From the NCBI GenBank assembly GCA_019090565.1, contig JAHRVS010000306.1:1-5039 (forward strand): a DNA stretch of 5,039 bases, in the 5' to 3' direction. The translations under genes and the position numbers were made by a program. Below are positions 1 to 5,039 of this stretch, one piece after another. Within the stretch, counting starts at the first letter, position 1, and each line of letters begins with the position of its first letter. The notes beneath the pieces were generated by a model. The model made no database searches. It was not told where the DNA came from and saw only the letters and a list, made by a program, of their open reading frames with translations. This stretch comes from Gammaproteobacteria bacterium (lineage in GTDB: Bacteria > Pseudomonadota > Gammaproteobacteria > Pseudomonadales > UBA3067).

Positions 1-89
1 ACGGAAATAATAATGATGTGTCGCCAATGGAATATGAAAAGAACTATCTTTTGAAACAACAAGGTGTCTAGCAAACTAGGGGCGATTCA
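1..89 (+). mobile_element. IS3-family insertion sequence, right (3') end
   Basis: This is the distal end of an IS3-family element whose body lies outside the window. The last transposase codons (3-71) are followed directly by a probable terminal repeat, about 65-89: TGTCTAG, then CAAACTAGGGGCGATTCA. Its reverse complement begins TGAATCGCCCC, which resembles the left ends of one IS3 subgroup (TGAACCGCCCC type), as I recall it. The stop codon sits inside the terminal repeat, as is usual in compact IS3 elements. I place the outer boundary at base 89; the next few bases would be target-site duplication. The exact boundary is inferred without an alignment. Confidence 0.7.
3..71 (+). CDS. IS3-family transposase OrfB, C-terminal 22 residues (5' part outside window)
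   Basis: The frame opens at the window edge and ends at TAG 69-71. It reads GNNNDVSPMEYEKNYLLKQQ followed by GV. This matches the tail of IS3-family OrfB integrases, in which an (R)RHG stretch is followed by a conserved S-P-x-E-[FY]-E motif and then a short basic or glutamine-rich end. The two bases before it (AC) are compatible with the last two bases of a His codon, as in RRHG. OrfB is the DDE catalytic subunit that transposes the element. Only its non-catalytic tail is visible, so I cannot say whether this copy is intact upstream. It lies in the same orientation as the nuclease operon that follows. Confidence 0.75.
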   Translation, partial: GNNNDVSPMEYEKNYLLKQQGV

Positions 90-135
90 GTCCGCTTACG
101 ACCCAACGCGGAAGTCAATGACAGATGGGATAAGA

Positions 136-2061
136 ATGAAACTACAGTCGATTCGGCTTTCAAATTTTCAGAGCTTCGGTTCTGTACCAACAGAACTTAC
201 ACTGGAAGATATTACTTATCTGATTGGCCCCAATGGTTCAGGAAAGACTGCTGCACTTCAAGCTTTGTGCCGACTGTTTGCATTTGATCCGTCATTGCGC
301 CGTATTCAGCGCTCAGACTTCCATGTCCCGCGTGATGAACAGGAAACGCCCGAAGAAAGGCAGCTATGGATTGAGGCGGACTTCGTGTTTCATGAGTTGG
401 AGGCTGAAGAAGATAACTCAACAGTCGCTCCCCATTTCAGCCACATGCGCCTTGATGACCCTGACGGAGTTCCCAGGGTGCGATATCGCCTAAGTGCCAC
501 GATGGGCCTAGATGGGGATCTTGATGAGACTTTTGTGTATGTGCTTGAAGCTGGCCCGGATGGTTCACCTATAAATCCTCAAACAGTTCCCAGGTCTGAA
601 CGAAATCAAATACAGGTCCACTATCTGCCCGCAAGGAGAGATCCTTCTGACCACATCGCATACGGAACGAACGCGCTTCTTGGTCGCCTACTACGGGCAG
701 TGAACTGGGAAAATGAACGAGAGGAGGTCAAAGGGTTTACCGACCAGATTAGTGAGAGTTTGGCTTCCAATCCATCGATCAATGCTTTTAGTGCCCACCT
801 GAAGACAACATGGAGCACCCTTCATAAAGGCAGCTACTTTACAGATCCCAAAATTACCTTTGTGGCATCTGAGATCGAGGCGTTGCTTCGGCATTTGTCC
901 ATATCATTCTCGCCTGGACATGATGAAAATCTTGTCGATTTTTCCCGGCTCAGTGACGGCCAGAAGTCGATGCTCTATTTGTCATTGGTGCTTTCATCTC
1001 AAGCTATTGGGCGTGCTGTCCTTGCTGGTGAGGGCGGCTCTTTTGACCCAGAAAAACTGCGTCCACCAGTCTTTACTTTGATTGCCCTTGAGGAACCAGA
1101 GAACAGCCTCTCGCCTCACTATCTGGGGCGGATTGTCAGCGCTCTGAACTCCATGACGGGCAACGAGGATGCCCAGGCCCTAATTGCTACGCATGCTCCG
1201 TCAATGTTGCGACGTGTCGACCCGGAACATATTCGATATCTTCGACTTACCGAAACCCGGCAATCAAGAATTACGAAAATCCAATTACCCTCTAAAACCG
1301 ATGAAGCGCACAAGTTTGTACGCGAGGCTGTCCAGGCGTTTCCGGAGATCTACTTCTCACGTTTGGTTGTTTTGGGCGAAGGGGATAGCGAAGAAATTGT
1401 ACTTTCGCGCCTTTTTCGGGCAAAGAGTGCGCCAGTTGATGAATCGGCGGTTACGATTGCACCGCTTGGAGGTAGGCATGTCAACCATTTCTGGCGCCTG
1501 CTATCGGCACTTCAAATCCCATATTTGACCCTTCTCGATTTAGATGTGGGCAGATATCAAGCAGGTTGGGGAAGAATAAAGTATGTAAATACTCAGCTTG
1601 GCTTATATGAACCTGAAAAAGTTCTCCCAAATTCGTTTTTTTTATCAGATTGGAATGATGACAAAGTACCTGTTCGCACTCATCATTTCTTTGAAAACGG
1701 CACCAAGGGTGTACTTACAGAGCTGGAAATGCGTGGGGTGTTTTTTTCATTCCCAATGGATTTAGATTTTTCAATGCTCCTTGCTTTCCCAGATGCTTAC
1801 GCTGTTCAGCAGGAGGCTCCGGATGACTCAACGATTAAAGCTGTTTTGGGCAAGAGCCATCATGGCTCATCCCAATACAGTGGTGAAGAGTTAAATCTTT
1901 TTTCTACGTATCACAAGCTTTTTAAACTGGGCAGCAAGCCCGCCGCGCATATAAATGCCCTCGCTCAACTGAGCGACGAGGAGTTGCTCGCGAACATGCC
2001 TGAATCATTTGGACGACTCGCAGATGCTGTGATCGCTAAGCTTGTGGAGCTGCCCGAGTGA
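136..2061 (+). CDS. gajA: GajA-like OLD-family ATP-dependent endonuclease (ABC ATPase + TOPRIM)
   Basis: This is the nuclease subunit of a Gabija-type (class 2 OLD) defence system, 641 residues from ATG 136. The N-terminal ABC-type ATPase shows Walker A GPNGSGKT at 31-38, a signature motif LSDGQKS around 272-278, Walker B IALEEPENS at 316-324 (Glu319/Glu320) and an H-loop ATHAP with His353. The C-terminal TOPRIM nuclease shows Glu415 in LGEGDSEE, the acidic pair Asp468/Asp470 in LLDLDVGR, further acidic residues around 505-509 and 542-544, and a late Lys601 in GSKPAAH that could be the TOPRIM lysine. It is somewhat longer than the Bacillus GajA (about 580 residues). In characterised Gabija, GajA tetramers nick DNA and are inhibited by ATP/nucleotides. 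I reject the longer frame from GTG 64 because its first codons lie inside the IS3 terminal repeat. ATG 118 (6 residues longer) is the alternative; GGGA at 127-130 suits ATG 136, and family members begin MKLxSIRLxNF. Confidence 0.9.
   Translation: MKLQSIRLSNFQSFGSVPTELTLEDITYLIGPNGSGKTAALQALCRLFAFDPSLRRIQRSDFHVPRDEQETPEERQLWIEADFVFHELEAEEDNSTVAPHFSHMRLDDPDGVPRVRYRLSATMGLDGDLDETFVYVLEAGPDGSPINPQTVPRSERNQIQVHYLPARRDPSDHIAYGTNALLGRLLRAVNWENEREEVKGFTDQISESLASNPSINAFSAHLKTTWSTLHKGSYFTDPKITFVASEIEALLRHLSISFSPGHDENLVDFSRLSDGQKSMLYLSLVLSSQAIGRAVLAGEGGSFDPEKLRPPVFTLIALEEPENSLSPHYLGRIVSALNSMTGNEDAQALIATHAPSMLRRVDPEHIRYLRLTETRQSRITKIQLPSKTDEAHKFVREAVQAFPEIYFSRLVVLGEGDSEEIVLSRLFRAKSAPVDESAVTIAPLGGRHVNHFWRLLSALQIPYLTLLDLDVGRYQAGWGRIKYVNTQLGLYEPEKVLPNSFFLSDWNDDKVPVRTHHFFENGTKGVLTELEMRGVFFSFPMDLDFSMLLAFPDAYAVQQEAPDDSTIKAVLGKSHHGSSQYSGEELNLFSTYHKLFKLGSKPAAHINALAQLSDEELLANMPESFGRLADAVIAKLVELPE
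2046..2061 (+). promoter_or_regulatory. Ribosome binding site and GTGA stop/start overlap coupling the two defence genes
   Basis: GGAG at 2046-2049 lies 8 bases before GTG 2058-2060, and that GTG overlaps the nuclease stop TGA 2059-2061 as GTGA. The good spacing decides the helicase start and implies that both subunits are made from one transcript, with translation of the second gene depending on termination of the first. This suits two proteins that form one complex. Confidence 0.75.
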
Positions 2062-3734
2062 TTGCTGTAGATGCATGGCAACCTTCGGATGGGCTGATAC
2101 TTGAACCCAATGCACTGCGGGCAGCGAAGGAACAAGCGCGCTGTCTTGCTCTGACAGCAGGTCCAGGAGCTGGCAAGACGGAAATGCTTGCGCAGAGAGC
2201 TGACTTCCTTCTACGAAGCGGAACCTGCCGTTATCCGAAAAGAGTACTCGCTATCTCTTTCAAAGTTGACGCCAGTAAAAACTTGAAGGAGCGAATCCAG
2301 CGGCGCTGCGGTCAAGAACTGGCTTCCCGCTTTGATAGCTACACATTTCATGCTTTTGCAAAGCGTATTATCGATCGTTTCCGAGTAGTGCTTACTGGCA
2401 ATGATGCTCTTGATGCGGATTACACAATAGGGGACAGAAAAGTCACCAGAAAACAAATCGAATTCAGTGATTTGGTACCTTTGGCAATTCAGATTCTAAG
2501 AAGGTCTTCTATCGCGAGAAACGCCATCCGCCAGACGTATAGCGATGTCTTCTTGGATGAGTTTCAAGATTGTACAGATCAGCAGTATGAACTGGTTAAG
2601 GTTGCCTTCCAAGGTACGAGCATTCGTCTTACCGCTGTCGGTGATACAAAGCAGAAAATTATGGGGTGGGCTGGTGCTTTGGATGGGATTTTCCAGACGT
2701 TCGCTAAGGATTTTTCTGCGGTCCCACTAAACATGTACCGTAACTTTCGCTCAACACCACGCCTGCTACGGATGCAGAACGAGATAATTCGAGTGCTCGA
2801 TCCAGCTTCCGTCATGTCAGATCACCAACTTGCTGGTGAGGAGGGAGAGGCCTTCGCGTGGAAATTCGAGAATGCCCAGGAAGAGGCTGAGTACTTGGCC
2901 GATTTAATTGCCGGATGGATAAGAAATGAAAAGGTTCCGTTATCCGAAATCGCCGTATTAGTGTCCAAGCAACTAGATCTTTACGCCAACCACCTGATGG
3001 CAGCATTAGACGTTAGGGGTATACCGTACCGGAACGAGCAGCAGATGCAGGATATTACTGTCGAACCCGCCGCAAGGCTCATTGTTGACTACTTGTCCTG
3101 TCTCTGTGGTCAGCGAGAGCCCAAAGCCTGGATTCGGTTGATGAACCAATTGATCCCCTTCGCCGATGATGAGGCGCAGTCTAGCGTCAGGCAAAATTTC
3201 CAACGTTTCTTTAAGGACCAGCGAAAAATCGTCGCCACGGCCGAGTTGCTGGATGAGCCGTTTTCGGGATGGTGGGATTCTGTGTGCAGCTTTCTGAAGC
3301 AAATAGGAATGGAGACGCTTATTGCCCTGTCGCCTGATTATGAGTCACATGCCAGGCTCACTGAAGTTGTGAGAGATACTAAAGCGCGCATTGAAGAATT
3401 GCTGGTACTGACCCCCGATTTGCCTCAAGCCTTGACTCGTTTCTCTGATGATCATGCTGTACGTATTCTGACTGTACATAAGAGCAAAGGGCTGGAATTC
3501 GACTCAGCAATAATTATGGCCGTTGAGAACGAAATATTCTTTGGTGATCAAGATGCTAATAGGTGTGCTTTCTTTGTTGGTGTATCGCGAGCTAAACGAC
3601 GCCTAGTACTAACGCATGCTATTGAAAGAGAAAGACCACGAAATCATGGTGGCCGTTGGGAAGTAAATCGAACTCCCCAGCAAGAATACTTTAACTATGC
3701 TCTTCCTCATGTAAATGGCGTTGATGGGGGGTAA
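2058..3734 (+). CDS. gajB: GajB-like UvrD/Rep-family superfamily 1A helicase
   Basis: This is the helicase partner of the OLD nuclease, 558 residues. The SF1A motifs occur in order: Walker A AGPGAGKT at 34-41; motif Ia AISFKVDAS in the 60s-70s; Walker B DEFQD at 167-171; motif III GDTKQKIMGWAGA at 195-207; motif IV YRNFRST at 227-233; motif V TVHKSKGLEF at 472-481; and motif VI FVGVSRAKRR at 506-515, with a predicted arginine finger at Arg511. Motif III departs from the GDxxQSIYxWRGA of housekeeping UvrD/Rep. The protein is also shorter than UvrD (about 720), consistent with reduced 1B/2B insertions as in GajB (about 500). In Gabija, GajB is an ATPase stimulated by DNA ends that docks on the GajA tetramer. 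The GTG start is fixed by the GTGA overlap and the GGAG site. A general UvrD repair helicase is unlikely given this size and context. Confidence 0.9.
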   Translation: MIAVDAWQPSDGLILEPNALRAAKEQARCLALTAGPGAGKTEMLAQRADFLLRSGTCRYPKRVLAISFKVDASKNLKERIQRRCGQELASRFDSYTFHAFAKRIIDRFRVVLTGNDALDADYTIGDRKVTRKQIEFSDLVPLAIQILRRSSIARNAIRQTYSDVFLDEFQDCTDQQYELVKVAFQGTSIRLTAVGDTKQKIMGWAGALDGIFQTFAKDFSAVPLNMYRNFRSTPRLLRMQNEIIRVLDPASVMSDHQLAGEEGEAFAWKFENAQEEAEYLADLIAGWIRNEKVPLSEIAVLVSKQLDLYANHLMAALDVRGIPYRNEQQMQDITVEPAARLIVDYLSCLCGQREPKAWIRLMNQLIPFADDEAQSSVRQNFQRFFKDQRKIVATAELLDEPFSGWWDSVCSFLKQIGMETLIALSPDYESHARLTEVVRDTKARIEELLVLTPDLPQALTRFSDDHAVRILTVHKSKGLEFDSAIIMAVENEIFFGDQDANRCAFFVGVSRAKRRLVLTHAIERERPRNHGGRWEVNRTPQQEYFNYALPHVNGVDGG

Positions 3735-3836
3735 ATGATCAAGACAATTTTAATTACTAAAGTCCGCTTCTGGCCGGATGTGGACATAGCGATGATGATT
3801 CAGAGCACATATAATTGGGTAGCCGAGGGTATCTAA
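3735..3836 (+). CDS. Possible 33-residue ORF abutting the helicase stop (unrecognised)
   Basis: ATG 3735 follows the helicase TAA without a gap, and a run of six G at 3726-3731 could act as a close ribosome binding site (only 3 bases of spacing). The frame starts MIKTILITKVRFWPDVDIAM, is mildly hydrophobic with one Trp-Pro, and stops at TAA 3834-3836 inside a hairpin. I do not recognise it. It may be a real leader-sized peptide translated by reinitiation after the helicase, or a chance frame in the scar that follows the defence cassette. The sequence alone cannot separate these. Confidence 0.25.
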   Translation: MIKTILITKVRFWPDVDIAMMIQSTYNWVAEGI

Positions 3837-3844
3837 CCCTCAGC
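3822..3844 (+). terminator. Hairpin downstream of the defence operon (weak terminator candidate)
   Basis: GAGGGT (3825-3830), a 5-base loop ATCTA, and ACCCTC (3836-3841) pair perfectly, and GC/GC extends the stem across one C-A mismatch. It lies about 90 bases after the helicase stop, a sensible place to end the operon. No T-tract follows (the next bases are CCACAACACC), so intrinsic termination is doubtful. It may instead only protect the 3' end of the mRNA, or be part of a mobile scar. Confidence 0.3.
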
Positions 3845-3879
3845 CCACAACACCCTGCATGCCAATGTCATTAACTTAA

Positions 3880-4074
3880 GGCATTTTTATCCTCAATACA
3901 AAACTATTCGGTCAAACTCAGGAGCAATGGCTGGGTGCTGTAGGAGGTTTAGTTGGACTTGGGTCAATGGTTGGAGGATTAATTGGTGGGGCAGTTGGTG
4001 GATTGGTAGCTGATCAATTGAAAAAAATAATGACTGCCCCGATGATTGTTCTAAATAGGGGGTATTGTAAATGA
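3880..4074 (+). pseudogene. Glycine-zipper small hydrophobic protein, apparently 5'-truncated
   Basis: The frame is open from just after TAA 3877-3879 to TGA 4072-4074 (64 residues). It reads KLFGQTQEQW, then a membrane-type stretch (codons from about 3934 to 4009) of tightly spaced glycines: GAVGGLVGLGSMVGG and LIGGAVGGLV, then ADQLKK. This GxxxG/GxxxGG pattern is a glycine zipper, as found in oligomerising or pore-forming membrane helices, holins, two-peptide bacteriocins and some polymorphic-toxin tails. No ATG, GTG or TTG precedes the zipper; ATT 3883 or an internal ATG 3967 would be the only options, so the 5' end has probably been lost. Its stop overlaps the start of the next gene as ATGA (4071-4074), which argues that the frame was once translated. 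Function unknown. Confidence 0.45.
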
Positions 4075-4426
4075 CAAAAAATCTTGTTTGGTTTGCGGTT
4101 CTAAAATGCCGCTGCTAAGACATATGGGTATTTCGCTTTTTATTGGGGCTGAGTGCCCCGAGTGCCATAGCTATATGGCCTTTAAAAAATATATATTCAT
4201 GGTGCAAATCTTTTTTGCCATCATGCTGTTTCCGGTATTTGAGATTGTTTTTGTTGATAAGAATTATTTTTTAGGCGTGGCGGGATTAGCTCTAATATTG
4301 CTCTGTTCTTTTTTTGTGACCTATGGTGCGAAATATATTGTAGACCCTGCTCATATAGGGCGCTTAGAAACTAGCGAAAAGAAACACAGTAAACCGGATA
4401 ATCCAAACAAAAATGAAGGGTGTTGA
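4071..4426 (+). pseudogene. Zinc-ribbon, two-helix membrane protein with a 1-base frameshift near its start
   Basis: ATG 4071 has a good ribosome binding site (GGGGG at 4058-4062) and overlaps the previous stop as ATGA, but in the sequence as given it hits a stop after 15 codons. Adding one base to the A6 run at 4076-4081 joins it to the long frame and gives MTKKSCLVCGSKMPLL..., about 118 residues. That product has a four-cysteine zinc ribbon (CLVCG ... CPEC), two hydrophobic helices (about YIFMVQIFFAIMLFPVFEIV and FLGVAGLALILLCSFFVTY) and a polar Lys/Asn/Asp-rich tail ending in Cys. Without the repair, the only available start is TTG 4088 (112 residues), which removes the first zinc cysteine. 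It is either a broken gene, a sequencing error in a homopolymer, or a slippage-expressed gene. I do not recognise a named family. It could be the membrane partner or immunity protein for the upstream glycine-zipper protein, but that is inference. Confidence 0.6.
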
Positions 4427-4450
4427 TAGTCGGCAAAGAGAACTGGCTTA

Positions 4451-4687
4451 GTGCGTGGAATAGATGTTTTTCAGGAATCTCTTTTTACGACCAGTTCAAC
4501 TGGAACCCTTAATATCAGTTCTTGGGATACCTTATTTTTTCTAAAAGCTAAAACTTCAAACTTAATTGGGATCACCAAAATCCAAGGCTCCACTCCAGTG
4601 CCGCATGCTGATAACCCTGACGCTGATGGGGAGCTACCAGGCGGCACTCTTGTAGCTTATCTTGCGGATAGAGAGGACGACGGGTAA
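4451..4687 (+). pseudogene. IS5-type transposase N-terminal remnant fused to unrecognised sequence
   Basis: The frame runs from GTG 4451 to TAA 4685-4687 (78 residues). The first 14 residues, MRGIDVFQESLFTT, match the start of IS5-like transposases that begin MRGADxFxESLFTM. The family then continues with a [DE]DFVPxxHPLR stretch, which is absent here. After about base 4490 the frame reads SSTGTLNISSWDTLFF and onwards to a C-terminus rich in Asp, Pro and Gly (ending LADREDDG), which I cannot match to any transposase domain. The ORF is therefore probably a chimera: a roughly 40-base stub of an IS gene joined to other DNA. No DDE catalytic residues are present, so it cannot be an active transposase. 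A 7-bp inverted repeat (GAACTGG 4440-4446, CCAGTTC 4491-4497) brackets the stub. Confidence 0.5.
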
Positions 4688-4698
4688 GCCTTGTTTGG

Positions 4699-4727
4699 AC
4701 CTTCACAAAGCTAGAGTTAGTGAAGGT
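4699..4727. repeat. 8-bp inverted repeat with a 13-base loop
   Basis: ACCTTCAC (4699-4706) and GTGAAGGT (4720-4727) are exact reverse complements around AAAGCTAGAGTTA. It starts 12 bases after the stop of the chimeric ORF, so it could form a transcript-end hairpin, though no T-tract follows. A dyad operator is the other reading, but the spacing is too wide for the MerR-type sites it superficially resembles. Confidence 0.45.
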
Positions 4728-4739
4728 ATGCCACTTCCA

Positions 4740-4771
4740 TTATGTCTAATACTCTTAAGTATTAGACATAA
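4740..4771. repeat. Perfect 14-bp inverted repeat with a 4-base loop
   Basis: TTATGTCTAATACT (4740-4753), loop CTTA, and AGTATTAGACATAA (4758-4771) pair without mismatch. The stem is AT-rich, has no following T-tract and sits between the unrecognised tail ORF and the IS3 fragment. Candidates are two terminal repeats of a small element left head to head, a recombination site, or a bidirectional terminator. Nothing in the sequence decides between these. Confidence 0.65.
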
Positions 4772-4800
4772 GAGCCTGTCCGGAAAAGGCCACCCCGATA
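4772..4800. other. Short GC-rich junction segment between the palindrome and the IS3 fragment
   Basis: This stretch (TGTCCGGAAAAGGCCACCCC at 4777-4796) differs in composition from the AT-rich palindrome before it and is not recognisable as transposase coding sequence. It begins with TGT and has the look of an IS terminus, possibly the stub of another element. I cannot name a family, and it is too short for a firm call. Confidence 0.2.
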
Positions 4801-5039
4801 GCACTTAATCAACTAGTTTGTGATGCATTGAGAATGGCAGTATGGCAGCGTCGACCTAAAGCAGGTTGATTCATCACTCAGATCGCGGTTCACAATATGC
4901 CAGTAAACCCTTCAGACGCTTGCTCAAAGCCAATGAATTTAAGGGGAGTATGAGTCGTAGAGGGAATTGTCATGATAACGCCTGCGCCGAAAGCTTCTTT
5001 GCATTGCTAAAAAGAGAGCGTATTCGCCGTAAAATTTAT
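4801..5039 (+). pseudogene. IS3-family transposase OrfB, internal fragment, frameshifted, runs off the window
   Basis: Codons 4807-4865 read NQLVCDALRMAVWQRRPKAG, and the next frame continues LIHHSDRGSQYAS, SMSRRGNCHDNACAESFF and LKRERIRRKIY to base 5039. This is the catalytic core of an IS3-family OrfB (rve/DDE integrase). Asp 4881-4883 in HSDRGSQ and Glu 4989-4991 in NACAESFF are separated by exactly 35 residues, the family's D-35-E spacing. The frames join only if one T is restored at about 4865-4868 (GGTTG versus expected GGTTTG), so this copy carries a frameshift. The 5' part of the gene and the left end of the element are missing; upstream at 4772-4800 the sequence no longer looks like OrfB. 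It has the same orientation, and probably the same subgroup, as the IS3 end at 1-89. Confidence 0.85.

Noticed and set aside
51..80. Promoter with TTGAAA at 51-56
   Set aside because: No acceptable -10 hexamer lies 16-18 bases downstream, and the hexamer is inside IS3 coding sequence.
64..135. GTG 64 as the start of the nuclease gene, giving 665 residues
   Set aside because: Codons 64-89 coincide with the IS3 stop codon and terminal repeat, there is no ribosome binding site before GTG 64, and OLD homologues typically begin at MKLxSIRLxNF, which corresponds to ATG 136.
212..3302. Many open frames on the opposite strand and in other frames within the two large genes
   Set aside because: They are shadows of the nuclease and helicase genes, which carry complete ordered motifs in their own frames; none shows a recognisable domain.
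3859..3890. ATGCC...GGCAT stem followed by TTTTTAT as an intrinsic terminator
   Set aside because: The stem is only 5 bp with a 16-base loop, too weak to call.
3927..4013. 28-residue Trp/Cys-rich frame from ATG 3927 with AGGAG just before it
   Set aside because: Spacing to AGGAG is only 2 bases, and its Trp richness is the off-frame reading of the GGA/GGT glycine codons in the zipper frame, which has the better pattern and the ATGA overlap.
4488..4684. Open reverse-strand frame opposite the chimeric ORF
   Set aside because: It lacks a convincing start and ribosome binding site, and no domain is recognisable.
1..5039. tRNA, rRNA, CRISPR array or riboswitch
   Set aside because: No cloverleaf, rRNA core motifs, regularly spaced repeats or recognisable aptamer pattern were seen on either strand.

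Overview
The window carries a two-gene anti-phage cassette set in insertion-sequence debris. The core is an OLD-family ATPase/TOPRIM nuclease (136-2061) overlapping by 4 bases a UvrD-like superfamily 1 helicase (2058-3734), both on the + strand. This pair is the hallmark of Gabija (GajA + GajB), also described as class 2 OLD nucleases with an adjacent UvrD. Every ATPase, TOPRIM and helicase motif I looked for is present, so the system appears intact. Moderate GC and the IS types suggest a gammaproteobacterium. That is an inference from style; nothing here fixes the genus.

Layout: 1-89 is the 3' end of an IS3-family element: the last 22 codons of its OrfB transposase plus a probable right terminal repeat ending in TTCA at 89. 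The nuclease begins only about 30-46 bases beyond it. From 3735 to 4450 the sequence becomes patchy. It holds a 33-codon ORF abutting the helicase stop, a small hairpin, a glycine-zipper ORF lacking a normal start (3880-4074), and a two-helix zinc-ribbon membrane protein (4071-4426). The last two overlap by ATGA, and the zinc-ribbon gene is shifted out of frame at an A6 run. From 4451 to 5039 there is more mobile DNA: the first 14 or so codons of an IS5-type transposase joined to unrecognised sequence, two inverted repeats (4699-4727 and a 14-bp perfect one at 4740-4771), and a frameshifted internal piece of an IS3 OrfB that still shows the D-35-E spacing and runs off the window.

Working together: in Gabija, GajA is a sequence-specific DNA nicking nuclease held in check by nucleotides, and GajB is a DNA-activated ATPase/helicase that assembles with it; phage replication releases the activity. 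Here the stop/start overlap implies coupled translation. The cassette lies between IS3 pieces in the same orientation, which fits acquisition or turnover by IS activity. The glycine-zipper/zinc-ribbon pair is the one component I cannot assign to a known system.
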